A stretch of DNA of 64,000 bases from Ensifer sp. USDA 6670 (GCA_000421085.1 ATWE01000010.1:1-64000), one strand, 5' to 3'; shown: positions 46,752 to 55,965, numbered from the stretch's first letter. Notes: a model not told the origin generated them from the letters alone. Numbers and translations are program-made.

Positions 46752-47270
46752 ATGTCCGAAAGAGGATTGAATACCGTCAGTTTCGCCGGTCACGCTGCGT
46801 CATCGGCGCAGTTCAAGGCGCTCTACGCTGAAGGGATGGGCCTGGTCGAGGAAACGGCAAGCTATCTCGATGGCCCTGGCCGCAACGCCGCCAAGGTGCT
46901 GCCGCGCATGGCATCCGTTCTCTATGCTGCCGAGTCGATGCGTCTCACCACCCGGCTGATGCAAATGGCCTCCTGGCTCCTGCTGCAGCGCGCCGTCAAC
47001 AATGGCGAGATGAGCCGCGAGCAGGTCCTGTCGGAAAAGAGCAAGGTGCGCCTGGACAGCTTCAATGTCGACCGCAGCGCGCCGGGCTGGAACGATCTGC
47101 CGGAGAGCTTCCGCGACCTCATCGAGCGGTCGCTCCGGCTGCAGAACCGGGTCGCACTGCTCGACCGCGAGATTTATCGGCCGCAGGAAGCAACGAGCTT
47201 CGTTCCGGACAACCAGAACGGTGTCAAGGCGCAGATCAAGCTGCTGCAGACGGCCTTCGGGGCGAGTTGA
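46752..47270 (+). CDS. DUF1465 family protein
   Basis: This 172-residue protein starts MSERGLNTVSFAGHAASSAQ and is mainly alpha-helical, with LYAEGMGLVEETASYLDGPG, RMASVLYAAESMRLTTRLMQ and ASWLLLQRAVNNGEMSREQV as conserved-looking helices. It has no signal peptide or membrane helix. DUF1465 is a conserved alphaproteobacterial family, and I know of no settled biochemical role. The CtrA boxes upstream suggest cell-cycle control. The ATG at 46752 is preferred over one 33 codons upstream because the extension looks non-conserved. It ends at a strong terminator. Confidence 0.85.
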   Translation: MSERGLNTVSFAGHAASSAQFKALYAEGMGLVEETASYLDGPGRNAAKVLPRMASVLYAAESMRLTTRLMQMASWLLLQRAVNNGEMSREQVLSEKSKVRLDSFNVDRSAPGWNDLPESFRDLIERSLRLQNRVALLDREIYRPQEATSFVPDNQNGVKAQIKLLQTAFGAS

Positions 47271-47297
47271 GCCCGGCAGACCCCGCCGCTGAAATCC

Positions 47298-47325
47298 AAA
47301 ACCCGGCCATGTGCCGGGTTTTTTG
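47298..47325 (+). terminator. Rho-independent terminator of DUF1465 gene
   Basis: AAAACCCGGC (47298-47307), loop CATGT, and GCCGGGTTTT (47313-47322), followed by further T residues. The A-rich left side means it could also act on minus-strand transcripts. Confidence 0.88.
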
Positions 47326-47415
47326 TTGGCGGGGCGTGAGGCGGATGCTCCGCTCCTTCAACGGGCGACTCGAAGGAGAAACCACCCGCCCAATGCTCGG
47401 ATAAGGTCGCAGCCA

Positions 47416-47442
47416 ACAAAAAAGCCCGGCGATGCCGGGCTT
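47416..47442 (-). terminator. Rho-independent terminator of rpmE
   Basis: AAGCCCGGC (47422-47430), loop GAT, and GCCGGGCTT (47434-47442). On the minus strand a run of six T residues follows. It lies 27 bases after the rpmE stop. Confidence 0.9.
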
Positions 47443-47468
47443 CGAAACACGCTGTCGAGCGCCTGATA

Positions 47469-47690
47469 TCAGAGGCCGAGGCCTTCGAAGCGCTTCTTGA
47501 ACTTGGAAACGCGGCCGCCGCGGTCGACGAGCTGCTGGTTGCCGCCGGTCCAGGCCGGATGCGACTTGGGGTCGATTTCCAGATTCATGGTCGCACCTTC
47601 CGTACCCCAGGTCGAGCGGGTTTCGTATTCGGTGCCGTCGGTCATGACAACCTTGATCGTGTGGTAGTCGGGATGGATGTCTGCCTTCAT
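47469..47690 (-). CDS. rpmE: 50S ribosomal protein L31
   Basis: This 73-residue protein starts [20 protein letters not shown] and contains the L31 signature region [11 protein letters not shown]. It lacks the CxxC pairs of zinc-binding L31 proteins, so it is the zinc-free form. GGAAGA 5 bases before the ATG at 47690 defines the start. A strong structured leader sits just upstream and a terminator just downstream, so it is monocistronic. The ABC-exporter gene is divergent. Confidence 0.95.
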   Translation of the reverse strand: MKADIHPDYHTIKVVMTDGTEYETRSTWGTEGATMNLEIDPKSHPAWTGGNQQLVDRGGRVSKFKKRFEGLGL

Positions 47691-47712
47691 AACAATCTTC
47701 CTAGAGTTCCAG

Positions 47713-47748
47713 GGTCCAATTGTCGCAAGGCATTGCGACTTTGGGACC
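47713..47748 (-). promoter_or_regulatory. Structured leader of rpmE
   Basis: On the minus strand GGTCC pairs with GGACC around an inner perfect stem GTCGCAA-TGCC-TTGCGAC, ending 23 bases before the rpmE ATG. A further hairpin (GAAGCCGC...GCGGCTTC, 47761-47792) lies upstream. The position fits an mRNA structure for autogenous or translational control of L31; this is inference. Confidence 0.5.
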
Positions 47749-47979
47749 GAACACGTAAATGAAGCCGCAGACCGCTCTTGGGCCGCGGCTTCCCAATTCG
47801 ATGCCGTGCCTATACATGAAGGTCTGCGGGATAACAAGTGCCGCGCGGAAGACTTGTGATCTCTGCATGGTTCGTCGGATCGGCACCGGTCCGGAACGGC
47901 AGCAGATCGCAGTCGCACAGCTCTGGCGCCTCGGCGGCGCACAAGGCTGTGGCCCCGTGACAGGCGAACGGGGGGCTGT

Positions 47980-49794
47980 GTGCCAAGACAAGAAAAACAA
48001 GCGCCGGCGCGCAGGTCCATCCGCCCGCTCGCAACCGTGCTGCCTTATCTCTCGCGTTACCGCGGCCTCGCGGTCGGCGCTGCCGTCTCTCTGACCATTG
48101 CAGCGGCCACCACGCTGACCTTGCCGCTGGCCGTTCGCCGGATGATCGATCACGGCTTCTCCAATTCCGATTCCGGCTTCATCAACACCTATTTCTCCAT
48201 GCTGATGGTGCTTGCAGTGGTCCTCGCCCTTGCCAGTGCCGCCCGCTATTATTTCGTGATCTCGCTCGGCGAGCGTATCGTCGCCGATCTCAGGCGCGAC
48301 GTCTTCGCTCGCGTCATGCAGCTCTCGGCCTCATTCTTCGACGTCAATCAGTCCGGCGAGATCGTCTCGCGGCTGACGGCCGACGCGACGCAGATCAAGT
48401 CGGCGGTGGGTGCGACGGCATCCGTGGCGCTGCGCAACCTGATCCTCTGTCTCGGCGCGATGGGCATGATGGTCTATACAAGCCCGAAGCTTTCGAGCCT
48501 GGTGCTTGCAGCGATCCCCCTCATTGTCTTCCCGCTCGTCGGCTTCGGACGCTCGGTCCGCCGGCGCTCCCGCGAAGCGCAGGACATGCTCGCAGCCGCC
48601 TCCGCCTATGCCGGCGAAGCGATCGCCGCCACCCGCACCGTGCAGGCCTTCAATGGTGAGGAGAGCGCCCGCTCGCGCTATGGCAGCGCGGTGGAGGCGG
48701 CCTATCGCGCGGCGCGCGCTGCGACCAGGGCGCGCTCGGTGCTGACCGCCTTTGCCATCACCATGATCTTCGGAAGCGTCGTCGCCGTGCTCTGGTTCGG
48801 TGCACGGGACGTCCTGGCGGGCTCGCTTTCCGCGGGTACGCTCGGCCAGTTCCTGCTCTATTCGGTTTTTGCGGCAGGCAGCCTCGGCGCACTCTCGGAG
48901 GTGTGGGGCGAGCTCTCGCAGGCGGCGGGAGCCGCCGAGCGCCTGAACGAGCTGCTGAACGAAGTGCCGGAGATCGAGGCGCCCGAGCATCCGGCCGCAA
49001 TGCCCGTGCCTGCCACAGGCGCGGTGGAGTTCGACGGTGTCCATTTCGCCTATCCCGCCCGACCGGACTACAAGAGCCTCCGGGGCTTGAGCTTTGCGGT
49101 AAGACCGGGCGAGACGGTGGCCATCGTCGGCCCGTCCGGCGCCGGCAAGAGCACGGTCTTTTCGATGCTCCTGCGTTATTACGACCCGGCGAAGGGCACC
49201 ATCCGCGTCGACGGTACGGACATACGCGCCGTCGATCCCGAGGATCTGCGCAAGAGACTTGCGATCGTGCCTCAGGACGTGACCATCTTCGCCACCTCGG
49301 TGCACGACAACATCGCCTTCGGCGTGCCGGGCGCAAGCCGCGAAGCGGTGCGCGCCGCCGCCGTCGCGGCGCAGGCCGAAGAGTTCATCGGCAGGCTGGA
49401 TCACGGCTATGACACGCTGGTCGGCGAGCGCGGGGTAACCCTTTCGGGTGGCCAGCGCCAGCGCATCGCAATCGCCCGCGCCATCCTCAAAAACGCTCCG
49501 ATCCTCCTTCTCGACGAGGCGACCTCGGCGCTCGATGCGGAGAGCGAAACGCTGGTGCAGAAGGCGCTTGAGAGCCTGATGCAGAAGCGCACGACGCTCG
49601 TCATCGCCCATCGGCTCGCCACCGTGCTCAAGGCGGACCGCATTCTGGTAATGGAGCATGGCCGTATCGTCGAGGAAGGAACCCACGAGTCGCTGATCCG
49701 CCAGGGCGGGCTTTATGCGAAGCTTGCGCGGCTCCAGTTCGATCACGGCGCCGAAGCGCTGTTCGTCGCTTCGCCCGCGCCTATTTCTCGGTGA
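47980..49794 (+). CDS. ABC exporter, fused membrane and ATPase domains
   Basis: This 604-residue half-transporter is of the MsbA/multidrug type. The six-helix membrane domain spans about 20-315 (start [20 protein letters not shown]). The ATPase domain has Walker [11 protein letters not shown]-loop VPQDVTIF, signature LSGGQRQR, Walker [10 protein letters not shown] and H-loop IAHRLATV. It should act as a homodimer in the inner membrane; the substrate is unknown (lipid or drug export are usual). The GTG start at 47980 follows GGGGGG. The 3' end overlaps the MotB-like gene tail-to-tail by 14 bases. Confidence 0.9.
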   Translation: MPRQEKQAPARRSIRPLATVLPYLSRYRGLAVGAAVSLTIAAATTLTLPLAVRRMIDHGFSNSDSGFINTYFSMLMVLAVVLALASAARYYFVISLGERIVADLRRDVFARVMQLSASFFDVNQSGEIVSRLTADATQIKSAVGATASVALRNLILCLGAMGMMVYTSPKLSSLVLAAIPLIVFPLVGFGRSVRRRSREAQDMLAAASAYAGEAIAATRTVQAFNGEESARSRYGSAVEAAYRAARAATRARSVLTAFAITMIFGSVVAVLWFGARDVLAGSLSAGTLGQFLLYSVFAAGSLGALSEVWGELSQAAGAAERLNELLNEVPEIEAPEHPAAMPVPATGAVEFDGVHFAYPARPDYKSLRGLSFAVRPGETVAIVGPSGAGKSTVFSMLLRYYDPAKGTIRVDGTDIRAVDPEDLRKRLAIVPQDVTIFATSVHDNIAFGVPGASREAVRAAAVAAQAEEFIGRLDHGYDTLVGERGVTLSGGQRQRIAIARAILKNAPILLLDEATSALDAESETLVQKALESLMQKRTTLVIAHRLATVLKADRILVMEHGRIVEEGTHESLIRQGGLYAKLARLQFDHGAEALFVASPAPISR

Positions 49795-50815
49795 GCTTGA
49801 GCTCGATACGGCGGTTCTGCGCGCGTGCTTCCTGGCTTTCGCCCGGCGCGATGGGCTGATACTCCCCGAAGCCGGCCGCCACCAGGCGGTCGGCCGGGAC
49901 GCCTTTCGAGATCAGGAATTTGACGACGGAAGTCGCTCGGGCGGACGACAGCTCCCAATTGTCCCGGAAGCGTCCTATCCCCGACAGCTGAACATCGTCC
50001 GTGTGGCCGTCCACGCGCAGCACCCAGTTGATCTCCGCCGGGATCTCCTTGGCGAGGTCGAGAAGAGCTGTCGCAAGTTTCGCCATCTCGGTCTGCCCTT
50101 CCGGGTTCAGGTCGCTGCCGCCCGATGGAAAGAGCACTTCCGACTGGAAGACGAAACGGTCGCCGACGATCCGGATGTTTTCCCGGTCCGAAAGGATCTC
50201 CCTCAGCCGGCCGAAGAAGTCCGACCGGTAGCGGTTGAGCTCCTGGACACGCTGGGCCAAGGCGACGTTCAGCCTGCGGCCGAGATCGGCAATCTTGGCC
50301 TGCGAGGCGTCGTCCTTCGCCTCCGATGCCTGGAGTGCACCTTCGATGGCGGCGATCTGGCTGCGAAGCGCTGCGATCTGCTGGTTCAGGAGTTCGATCT
50401 GACTCATGGCCCGGGCGCTGACCTGCCGCTCGTTTTCGAGTTCCGAGCCAAGCCGGCCGATCTTCTCGTCGGCAACTTCGGCACTGCCGGCGCCCCGGTC
50501 GAGCAAGGCCTGCAGGCGGGACCGCTCGCCTTCAGACTGTGAAAGCGACGCCTGCAGGTTGGCAAGCGAATCCTCGAGATCCTGCTTGCCGCTTTTCTCC
50601 AGCGCCAGAAGCTGAGTGAGTTCGTTGATCTGGCTGTTCAGCCGGTTCAGCACCTCGTCCTTGCCGCTGATCTCCCTGCCGAGCAGGAATTGCGCGGTGA
50701 CGAAAACGCTGAGCAGGAACATGATCGCCATGAGCAGCGTCGAGAGTGCGTCGACGAAGCCCGGCCAGTAGTTGATCGCCCGCGGTTCGCGGCGTCGGGA
50801 GAGCGCCATGGTCAA
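49781..50815 (-). CDS. MotB/OmpA-like motor stator protein with long coiled coil
   Basis: This 344-residue protein has a single transmembrane helix at about 17-42 (NYWPGFVDALSTLLMAIMFL) with an Asp (D22) placed like the proton-binding Asp of MotB. A coiled coil of about 130 residues follows (about 50-185; QINELTQLLALEKSGKQDLE). The C-terminus is a peptidoglycan-binding OmpA-like domain ([45 protein letters not shown]). It overlaps the MotA-like gene by 4 bases, forming a two-gene proton-motor operon distinct from TolQR and from flagellar MotAB. Its physiological role is unknown. Confidence 0.82.
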   Translation of the reverse strand: MTMALSRRREPRAINYWPGFVDALSTLLMAIMFLLSVFVTAQFLLGREISGKDEVLNRLNSQINELTQLLALEKSGKQDLEDSLANLQASLSQSEGERSRLQALLDRGAGSAEVADEKIGRLGSELENERQVSARAMSQIELLNQQIAALRSQIAAIEGALQASEAKDDASQAKIADLGRRLNVALAQRVQELNRYRSDFFGRLREILSDRENIRIVGDRFVFQSEVLFPSGGSDLNPEGQTEMAKLATALLDLAKEIPAEINWVLRVDGHTDDVQLSGIGRFRDNWELSSARATSVVKFLISKGVPADRLVAAGFGEYQPIAPGESQEARAQNRRIELKLTEK

Positions 50816-51918
50816 TCCCCCCCGCTGTCTTCCATGCGGCTGAGCTTCGCCTGTCCTACGGCCTTCTCGCTTTGCACGGTGATCCGGTCGGGCTGGCCGA
50901 TGCGCGCCGTCAGCCGGTCGAGCGTCTTGCGCATCGCCTTGGCCTCCTCCTGCTGCGCCTCGATCCAGTCGCGCAGCATCTGCTGCTCGCCACGCATATT
51001 CTTGACGAGGCCCTGGATGCCTTCGGCGAGGCTCGCCATCGCCGCGGTGGTGCGCTGGTTCACGCCGCCGTCATGCGTCAGGCGCGTGAGCTGGTCGGTG
51101 AGCCGCCGCAGCTCTTCCACCGGAGCACCGTCGGTCATGTCGCCCGGCGAGGAAAAACCGGAACTGACGTCGGTCACCGACGAGAGCCAATTCTCGAGCT
51201 CCGTATAGAAGCGATTCTGCGCGCGTCCCGCCTGCAGATCGAGAAAGCCCACGATGAGCGAACCGGAAAGACCGAAGAGCGAGGCGGAGAACGCCGTTCC
51301 CATGCCGGTGAGCGGTGCCGAAAGCCCGCTTTTGAGGGAGCTCAGGAGATCGTCCGTGCTGCCGCTTCCCGCATCCAGCGACTGGATCACGGTGTTGATG
51401 GAACCGATGGTGCCGAGCAGGCCCCAGAAGGTACCGAGCAGGCCGAGGAAAACGAGAAGGCCGGCGAGATAGCGGGTGATGTCACGCGACTCATCGAGGC
51501 GCGCAGCGATCGAATCGAGGATGGACCGGAGCGCGGCCGTCGAGATTGCCGTCGTTTGGCGGCCCCCGATGAGAGCACGCATCGGCGCGAGCAGCACTGG
51601 ATCGCGTCCGACCTTATCGGCGCTGCCGGCGGCACGGAAGGAGTTGAACCAGCGAACCTCGGGTCTCAGACTGAGGACATGGTTGAATGCCAGCAGAATA
51701 CCGATTGCGAGCACACCCAGGATCAGCCCGTTGAGGCCGGGGTTGCCGGCGAAGGCCTCGCTTGCCTGGCGGAAGAGGATCGCAGCGACGAAACCGACGA
51801 TGATCAGGAAAAGGACCATCGTCCAGAAATAGGGCATCGGGCTCGAAAGCTTGTGCGGACCGTAGTCCTCCTCCACATCTTCACGATCGCGCCACCCGGA
51901 CAGATTCAGTTTCGCCAT
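50812..51918 (-). CDS. MotA/TolQ-like motor channel protein
   Basis: This 368-residue protein has membrane helices at about 30-49 (FWTMVLFLIIVGFVAAILF), 62-81, 150-170 (LAGLLVFLGLLGTFWGLLGT) and 200-225 (GMGTAFSASLFGLSGSLIVG). The last two resemble the paired helices of MotA/TolQ/ExbB. The C-terminal 100 residues are a cytoplasmic coiled coil (RTTAAMASLAEGIQGLVKNM). It is coupled to the MotB-like gene by an ATGA overlap. The ATG at 51918 is preferred to an upstream extension of 18 codons. Confidence 0.82.
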   Translation of the reverse strand: MAKLNLSGWRDREDVEEDYGPHKLSSPMPYFWTMVLFLIIVGFVAAILFRQASEAFAGNPGLNGLILGVLAIGILLAFNHVLSLRPEVRWFNSFRAAGSADKVGRDPVLLAPMRALIGGRQTTAISTAALRSILDSIAARLDESRDITRYLAGLLVFLGLLGTFWGLLGTIGSINTVIQSLDAGSGSTDDLLSSLKSGLSAPLTGMGTAFSASLFGLSGSLIVGFLDLQAGRAQNRFYTELENWLSSVTDVSSGFSSPGDMTDGAPVEELRRLTDQLTRLTHDGGVNQRTTAAMASLAEGIQGLVKNMRGEQQMLRDWIEAQQEEAKAMRKTLDRLTARIGQPDRITVQSEKAVGQAKLSRMEDSGGD

Positions 51919-52121
51919 AAGTTCGCCAGTCTCCCGGTTTTGCGGCAGTTTCCGCGCCTGTCCGACGAACAAGAGGGCGGCCGCATCACTCTGAATTGCT
52001 ACACCATTCCCAAATCGAAGACGATCGAAGAGCGGTGCTGCCGATGGCCGCAGGCCATCCGTATTGGCCCGGAGACTAGTGGAAGTTTGCGCCGAATTGA
52101 AGGGAAAACAAAGGGCACGGC

Positions 52122-52220
52122 ACTAAAGCGCGTCGCATTCAAATCGAATTCATACGACGCGCTTCAGGTTGCTCTTTCATGCATGTTGCCATCCCGGAAA
52201 CGTTGCACGATTCCGGGTGA
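52122..52220. repeat. Palindromic intergenic repeat (within 51919-52232)
   Basis: AAGCGCGTCG (52126-52135) pairs with CGACGCGCTT (52155-52164), and CCCGGAA (52193-52199) pairs with TTCCGGG (52211-52217), linked by TTTCATGCATGTTGCC. This two-hairpin unit resembles a widespread rhizobial intergenic repeat. The rest of the 313-base gap shows no gene or clear promoter. Confidence 0.65.
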
Positions 52221-52232
52221 ACTATATTGCCG

Positions 52233-53033
52233 TTACTTGGACGGAATCGGGCGCTGGATCACCTCGCGAAGCGCCTTCGCGATATGTTCGTTGCCGCAGA
52301 CGATCGAACCCGATTCCAGCGGTTTGCTGCCGCCTTCGGCATCGGTGGACCACCCGCCGGCCTCGCGGATGAGCAAGACGCCGGCAGCCATGTCCCAGGG
52401 GGCAAGGTCCCGTTCCCAGAAGCCGTCGAAGCGACCGGCCGCAACATAAGCGAGGTCGAGCGAGGCGGAGCCCATGCGGCGCATGCCGGCAACCTCGCCC
52501 ATGACGTGGCGCAGCTCGACCAGATACTTGCCGTGATTGCCGCGGCCGAGATGCGGCGTGCCGGTCCCGATCACGGCGTCGGAGAGGGCCTTGCGCGCGC
52601 CGACGCGCAGGCGGCGGTCGTTCAGGAAGGCGCCGCCGCCTCGCTCGGCGGTATAGAGCTCGTCCGTCGCCGGGTTGAAGACGACCGCGCCGACGATCTC
52701 TCCCTGGCGCTCGAGCGCGACGGAAATGGCGAAATGCGGAATGCCGTGCAGGAAATTGGTGGTGCCGTCGAGCGGATCGACGATCCAGCGATGGGCGCCG
52801 TCCGTTCCCTTGATCTCTTCGCCCTCCTCGCCGAGGAAGCCGTAGGTCGGGCGCGCCTTCATGAGCTCCTCACGGATGATCCGCTCGGCCTTGCGGTCCG
52901 CCTGCGAAACGTAGTCGGCCGGTCCTTTCAAGGAAACCTGCAGGTTCTGTACTTCGCCGAAATCGCGTGCCAGCGACTTGCCGGCCTTGAAGACGGCCTG
53001 GACCATGACATTGAGAAGCGCGGAGCGGGCCAT
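52233..53033 (-). CDS. Inositol monophosphatase family protein (SuhB-like)
   Basis: This magnesium-dependent phosphatase of 266 residues has GEE at 68-70, the metal motif DPLDGTTN at 86-93 and the C-terminal WERDLAPWDMAAGVLLIREA. Together these are the inositol monophosphatase signatures 1 and 2. It starts MARSALLNVMVQAVFKAGKS and probably acts on inositol-1-phosphate or related sugar phosphates; SuhB-type members also bind RNA polymerase complexes. It is transcribed alone or as the last gene after the Sel1-protein gene 240 bases upstream. Confidence 0.92.
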   Translation of the reverse strand: MARSALLNVMVQAVFKAGKSLARDFGEVQNLQVSLKGPADYVSQADRKAERIIREELMKARPTYGFLGEEGEEIKGTDGAHRWIVDPLDGTTNFLHGIPHFAISVALERQGEIVGAVVFNPATDELYTAERGGGAFLNDRRLRVGARKALSDAVIGTGTPHLGRGNHGKYLVELRHVMGEVAGMRRMGSASLDLAYVAAGRFDGFWERDLAPWDMAAGVLLIREAGGWSTDAEGGSKPLESGSIVCGNEHIAKALREVIQRPIPSK

Positions 53034-53273
53034 ACGGCAATTCCTCTAGCGAAGGCCGGCCGAGACCGCTCGACCGGACATTGAACCTGTCTGACAGTCC
53101 GCATGCGGGCCGCAGCTCGAAGCGCGGGCAGGGGAACCGTCGTCAAAAAACCGAGTGAGACGTCACTCCGTCCGCGGCGGCACATGGATGGGAGGCCGCG
53201 GGCAAAACCGGGGCTTCAAGACCACAAAAACCCCGGAAGTTCAAGCGAAATAGATCGGCTCTGCCGGCGAATG

Positions 53274-54419
53274 TCAGGTCGAGCGATATTTGTTTGCCGC
53301 CGCCAGCGCCGACTTCTGCTGCGTTTCGTTGAGGCCGAGATAGAAATCCTCGAGCGCATCGTCCTTGAGGCCGGCGCGGCGCGAGAGCACGTACCACTTT
53401 GCAGCCTCCACCGGGTTCGGACGGGTTCCGATGGCGTTGACATAGAGATGGGAGAGCCGGTTCTGGGCGACGACGTTGCCGCTTTCGGCGGCGCGCTTCA
53501 TCCAGGCAAATCCCTCTTCGAGATTGCGGTCGCCGGCGATCCCCTCGATCAGCCAGATGGCGATGTCTAGCTGCGCGGTATCATAGCCCGCCCGTGCCGC
53601 CCTGAGCAGCCACTCGCGCGCACGGGCCCGCTTGCTCTCCTCGATGCCGTCGACATTGAGATAGATCTGCGAGAGCGCATACTGCGCATCCGCAATGCCT
53701 TGTTCGGCGGATTTCTCGTAATAGGGCATCGCCGCCTTCAGCCCCCGCTCGCCGGGCATATCGGCCACCAGCGTTTGCCCGTAGTTGAACTGGGCCGAGG
53801 CGTTGCCGAGATCGGCAGCCTTCTTCATCAGGTCGTCGGCCCTCTTCCGGTCACGCTTGACGTAGCGGCCCTCCATCAGGATCAGCGCATATTTGAACAT
53901 GGCCGCCGGGTCGCCATTGTTCGCGGCCTGTCCGTACCAGAAGGCGGCGGCCTTGGCGTCGCGCACAACGCCAAGGCCCTGTTCCAGGATTGCGGCGACG
54001 AGCGTCTGGGCGGCGGGGTCGCCGAGCTGGGCCCGCGGCAAGGCAAGGTCCATCGCCGTCAGGTAGTAACCTCGCTGGAAGGCGCCATAGGCTTCGTCGA
54101 TCTTGCCGGTGAAGGGCTTTTCCTCGGGAAGCGCCGGCAATTCGGCTCCCATGCGGTCGAACACGGTGACGCCCTTCGAAGGAGCGCTGCCCTCGCCGGC
54201 CTTCGGCTTTTCCGGACCGGCCGCTGCCGGTTTGCGCACCGCATCCTCCGGCAGCACCGCACCGTTGAAAGGCGTGATCCGCCCGCGCTTCGGCGCGCTG
54301 CCCTCGTCGGCCGGCGCAGGTGCAACCGGCTGCTGAGCCACTGCGGGCGCGACTGCAAGAAGCATTGCGGCGGCAAGAGCTGCGGGCCGGCTGGATTTCA
54401 GGAGAGAGCGGATTACCAT
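53274..54419 (-). CDS. Exported Sel1/TPR-repeat protein
   Basis: This 381-residue protein has a signal peptide (MVIRSLLKSSRPAALAAAML, cleavage near AVAQQ) and a Pro/Ala/Lys-rich linker to about 105. At least five Sel1-like repeats follow (DPAAQTLVAAILEQGLGVVR, DPAAMFKYALILMEGRYVKR, NASAQFNYGQTLVADMPGER, IADAQYALSQIYLNVDGIEE, NVVAQNRLSHLYVNAIGTRP). Sel1 proteins are protein-binding scaffolds; some rhizobial ones (ExoR) regulate exopolysaccharide from the periplasm. This one is not recognisably ExoR. It lies 9 bases after the ThiE-like gene on the same strand. Confidence 0.87.
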   Translation of the reverse strand: MVIRSLLKSSRPAALAAAMLLAVAPAVAQQPVAPAPADEGSAPKRGRITPFNGAVLPEDAVRKPAAAGPEKPKAGEGSAPSKGVTVFDRMGAELPALPEEKPFTGKIDEAYGAFQRGYYLTAMDLALPRAQLGDPAAQTLVAAILEQGLGVVRDAKAAAFWYGQAANNGDPAAMFKYALILMEGRYVKRDRKRADDLMKKAADLGNASAQFNYGQTLVADMPGERGLKAAMPYYEKSAEQGIADAQYALSQIYLNVDGIEESKRARAREWLLRAARAGYDTAQLDIAIWLIEGIAGDRNLEEGFAWMKRAAESGNVVAQNRLSHLYVNAIGTRPNPVEAAKWYVLSRRAGLKDDALEDFYLGLNETQQKSALAAANKYRST

Positions 54420-54428
54420 CGGCAGGTC

Positions 54429-55082
54429 TTAACCTTCAAACCGTGGCGCTTTTTCGTCAAGCAGGGCGTTGACGGCCGCAACCGCCGACGGCGCCTGACC
54501 GGCCTCGCCGAAGACGGCAAGGCGGAGCGCCACGAACTCGGCACCGGTTTCAGCGACCGCAAGCGCGGATTGCAGATCCGTGCCGCCCATGACGATGCAG
54601 GGAATTTCGATCATCGACGCCCACCATTCGGCGAGTGCCAGATTCTTCGGATGCGCCTCCGGCTTTATATCGCCATCCGTGCGGCCGAAGAAAACGTAAT
54701 CGGGCCGCAGCTCGCCGATCTCGAGCGCATGGTGACGGTCGGTGGCGTTGCCGCCGCCGACGATCAGCTTGGGCGCGTGCCGCTCGATCGCATCGGCAAG
54801 CGCATCCGGACCGCCGGCGATATGCAGACCATCCGCCCTCGCCCGCCCGGCGACCCGCGTGTCGCCCTCGATCAAGGCCGCGGCGCCGGCCTGCTGGATC
54901 ACCGGCACGAGCGCTTCCGCATGCTTCTGGAAATCCGCATCGCTGAGCGCGTATTGCGGCACGATCACCGACGCTACGTCGCCGCCCCTCAGCGCCTCGC
55001 CGACGAGCTTCGCGCGTTCTGCGCTATCTGCGATATCGGGAACGACCAGCACGAGGCGGCAGCGGTCTTCAATGTTGCTCAT
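54429..55082 (-). CDS. Thiamine phosphate synthase-like protein
   Basis: This 217-residue TIM-barrel protein of the ThiE/TenI family starts MSNIEDRCRLVLVVPDIADS. It keeps ADGLHIAGG, the PDYVFFGRTDG segment (equivalent to ThiE YVGVGPI) and the phosphate-binding VMGGTDLQSA. Several standard ThiE residues are changed, so it may be a paralogue rather than the main thiamine phosphate synthase. No other thiamine genes are adjacent. It heads the minus-strand pair with the Sel1 gene and is divergent from the TauE-type permease. Confidence 0.75.
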   Translation of the reverse strand: MSNIEDRCRLVLVVPDIADSAERAKLVGEALRGGDVASVIVPQYALSDADFQKHAEALVPVIQQAGAAALIEGDTRVAGRARADGLHIAGGPDALADAIERHAPKLIVGGGNATDRHHALEIGELRPDYVFFGRTDGDIKPEAHPKNLALAEWWASMIEIPCIVMGGTDLQSALAVAETGAEFVALRLAVFGEAGQAPSAVAAVNALLDEKAPRFEG

Positions 55083-55182
55083 GGGTCAATCCTGGCGATC
55101 TCGCTTCGGGCCGGGAAGCCGGCACTCGATTTCATTCGGGAAAACCGATAGACGGAGATGACAAAAGGATCAACCGCCGCCA

Positions 55183-55965
55183 ATGCTTCCCGACATCGAC
55201 TTCTATCTCGTCGCCGTTCCGGCCGTCCTGCTCGTTGGCCTGTCCAAGGGGGGCATGGGCGAGGCCCTGTCGCTGATGGGCGTCCCGATCCTGTCCATGG
55301 TGGTTTCGCCCGTGCAGGCCGCGGCGCTGCTCCTGCCGATCCTCATCGCCATGGACATCGTTTCCCTTTGGATCTGGCGCAAGCACGTGGATCGGCAAAC
55401 CCTTGTGATGCTCCTCCCGGGCGCCCTCGCCGGCATCGCCATCGGTTGGGCCACGTCCGCCTATGTGCCCCGCGACGCGCTGAGGCTGATCATCGGGCTC
55501 ATCACCGTCGTCTTCGTATTGCGTTATGTCTACACCCTGTGGCGCAGCCGCAATGGTGCGCCCATCCAGCCGAAACCGCAACGGGCCGGCCCGGCAGCAC
55601 TCTGGGGCTCCTTCGCCGGCTACGGCAGCTTCGTCGCCCACGCCGGCGGCCCGCCCTTCCAGATATACGCTCTGCCGCTGAAGCTCCCGCCGCGCGAATA
55701 TACCGGCACTATCGTGCGCTTTTTCGCGATCCTCAATGCGGTGAAGCTCGTTCCCTATTTCGCCCTCGGCCAACTCGATCTCAGCAATCTCAAGACCTCG
55801 GCAACGCTCTTTCCGCTGGCCATGGTCGCGACCGCCTGCGGCGCCTGGATCGTCCGGCGGATGAAGCCGCAGGTCTTTTATCCGTTCATGTACACGATGG
55901 CCTTCCTTGCCGGCTCGAAGCTCGTTTGGGATGGGCTCCGGAGCATCCTATCTGGAGGGGTGTAA
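55183..55965 (+). CDS. TauE/SafE-type sulfite/anion permease
   Basis: This membrane protein of 260 residues has about eight helices. It opens DFYLVAVPAVLLVGLSKGGM, and the SKGG-MG and GSFVAHAGGPPFQIYALPLK motifs are typical of the TauE/SafE (DUF81) family. Members export or import sulfite, sulfoacetate or other organosulfur anions, and the true substrate here is unknown. Whether it serves the sulfite-using sqd pathway 38 kb away is speculative. It is followed 79 bases later by an ArsR-type regulator gene on the same strand. Confidence 0.85.
   Translation: MLPDIDFYLVAVPAVLLVGLSKGGMGEALSLMGVPILSMVVSPVQAAALLLPILIAMDIVSLWIWRKHVDRQTLVMLLPGALAGIAIGWATSAYVPRDALRLIIGLITVVFVLRYVYTLWRSRNGAPIQPKPQRAGPAALWGSFAGYGSFVAHAGGPPFQIYALPLKLPPREYTGTIVRFFAILNAVKLVPYFALGQLDLSNLKTSATLFPLAMVATACGAWIVRRMKPQVFYPFMYTMAFLAGSKLVWDGLRSILSGGV

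Noticed and set aside
49781-51918. Zorya-type anti-phage system (ZorA/ZorB-like pair)
   Set aside because: Only the motor pair is present. Neighbours are an ABC exporter and an inositol monophosphatase, with no ZorC, ZorD or ZorE-like gene, so a defence call is not supported.
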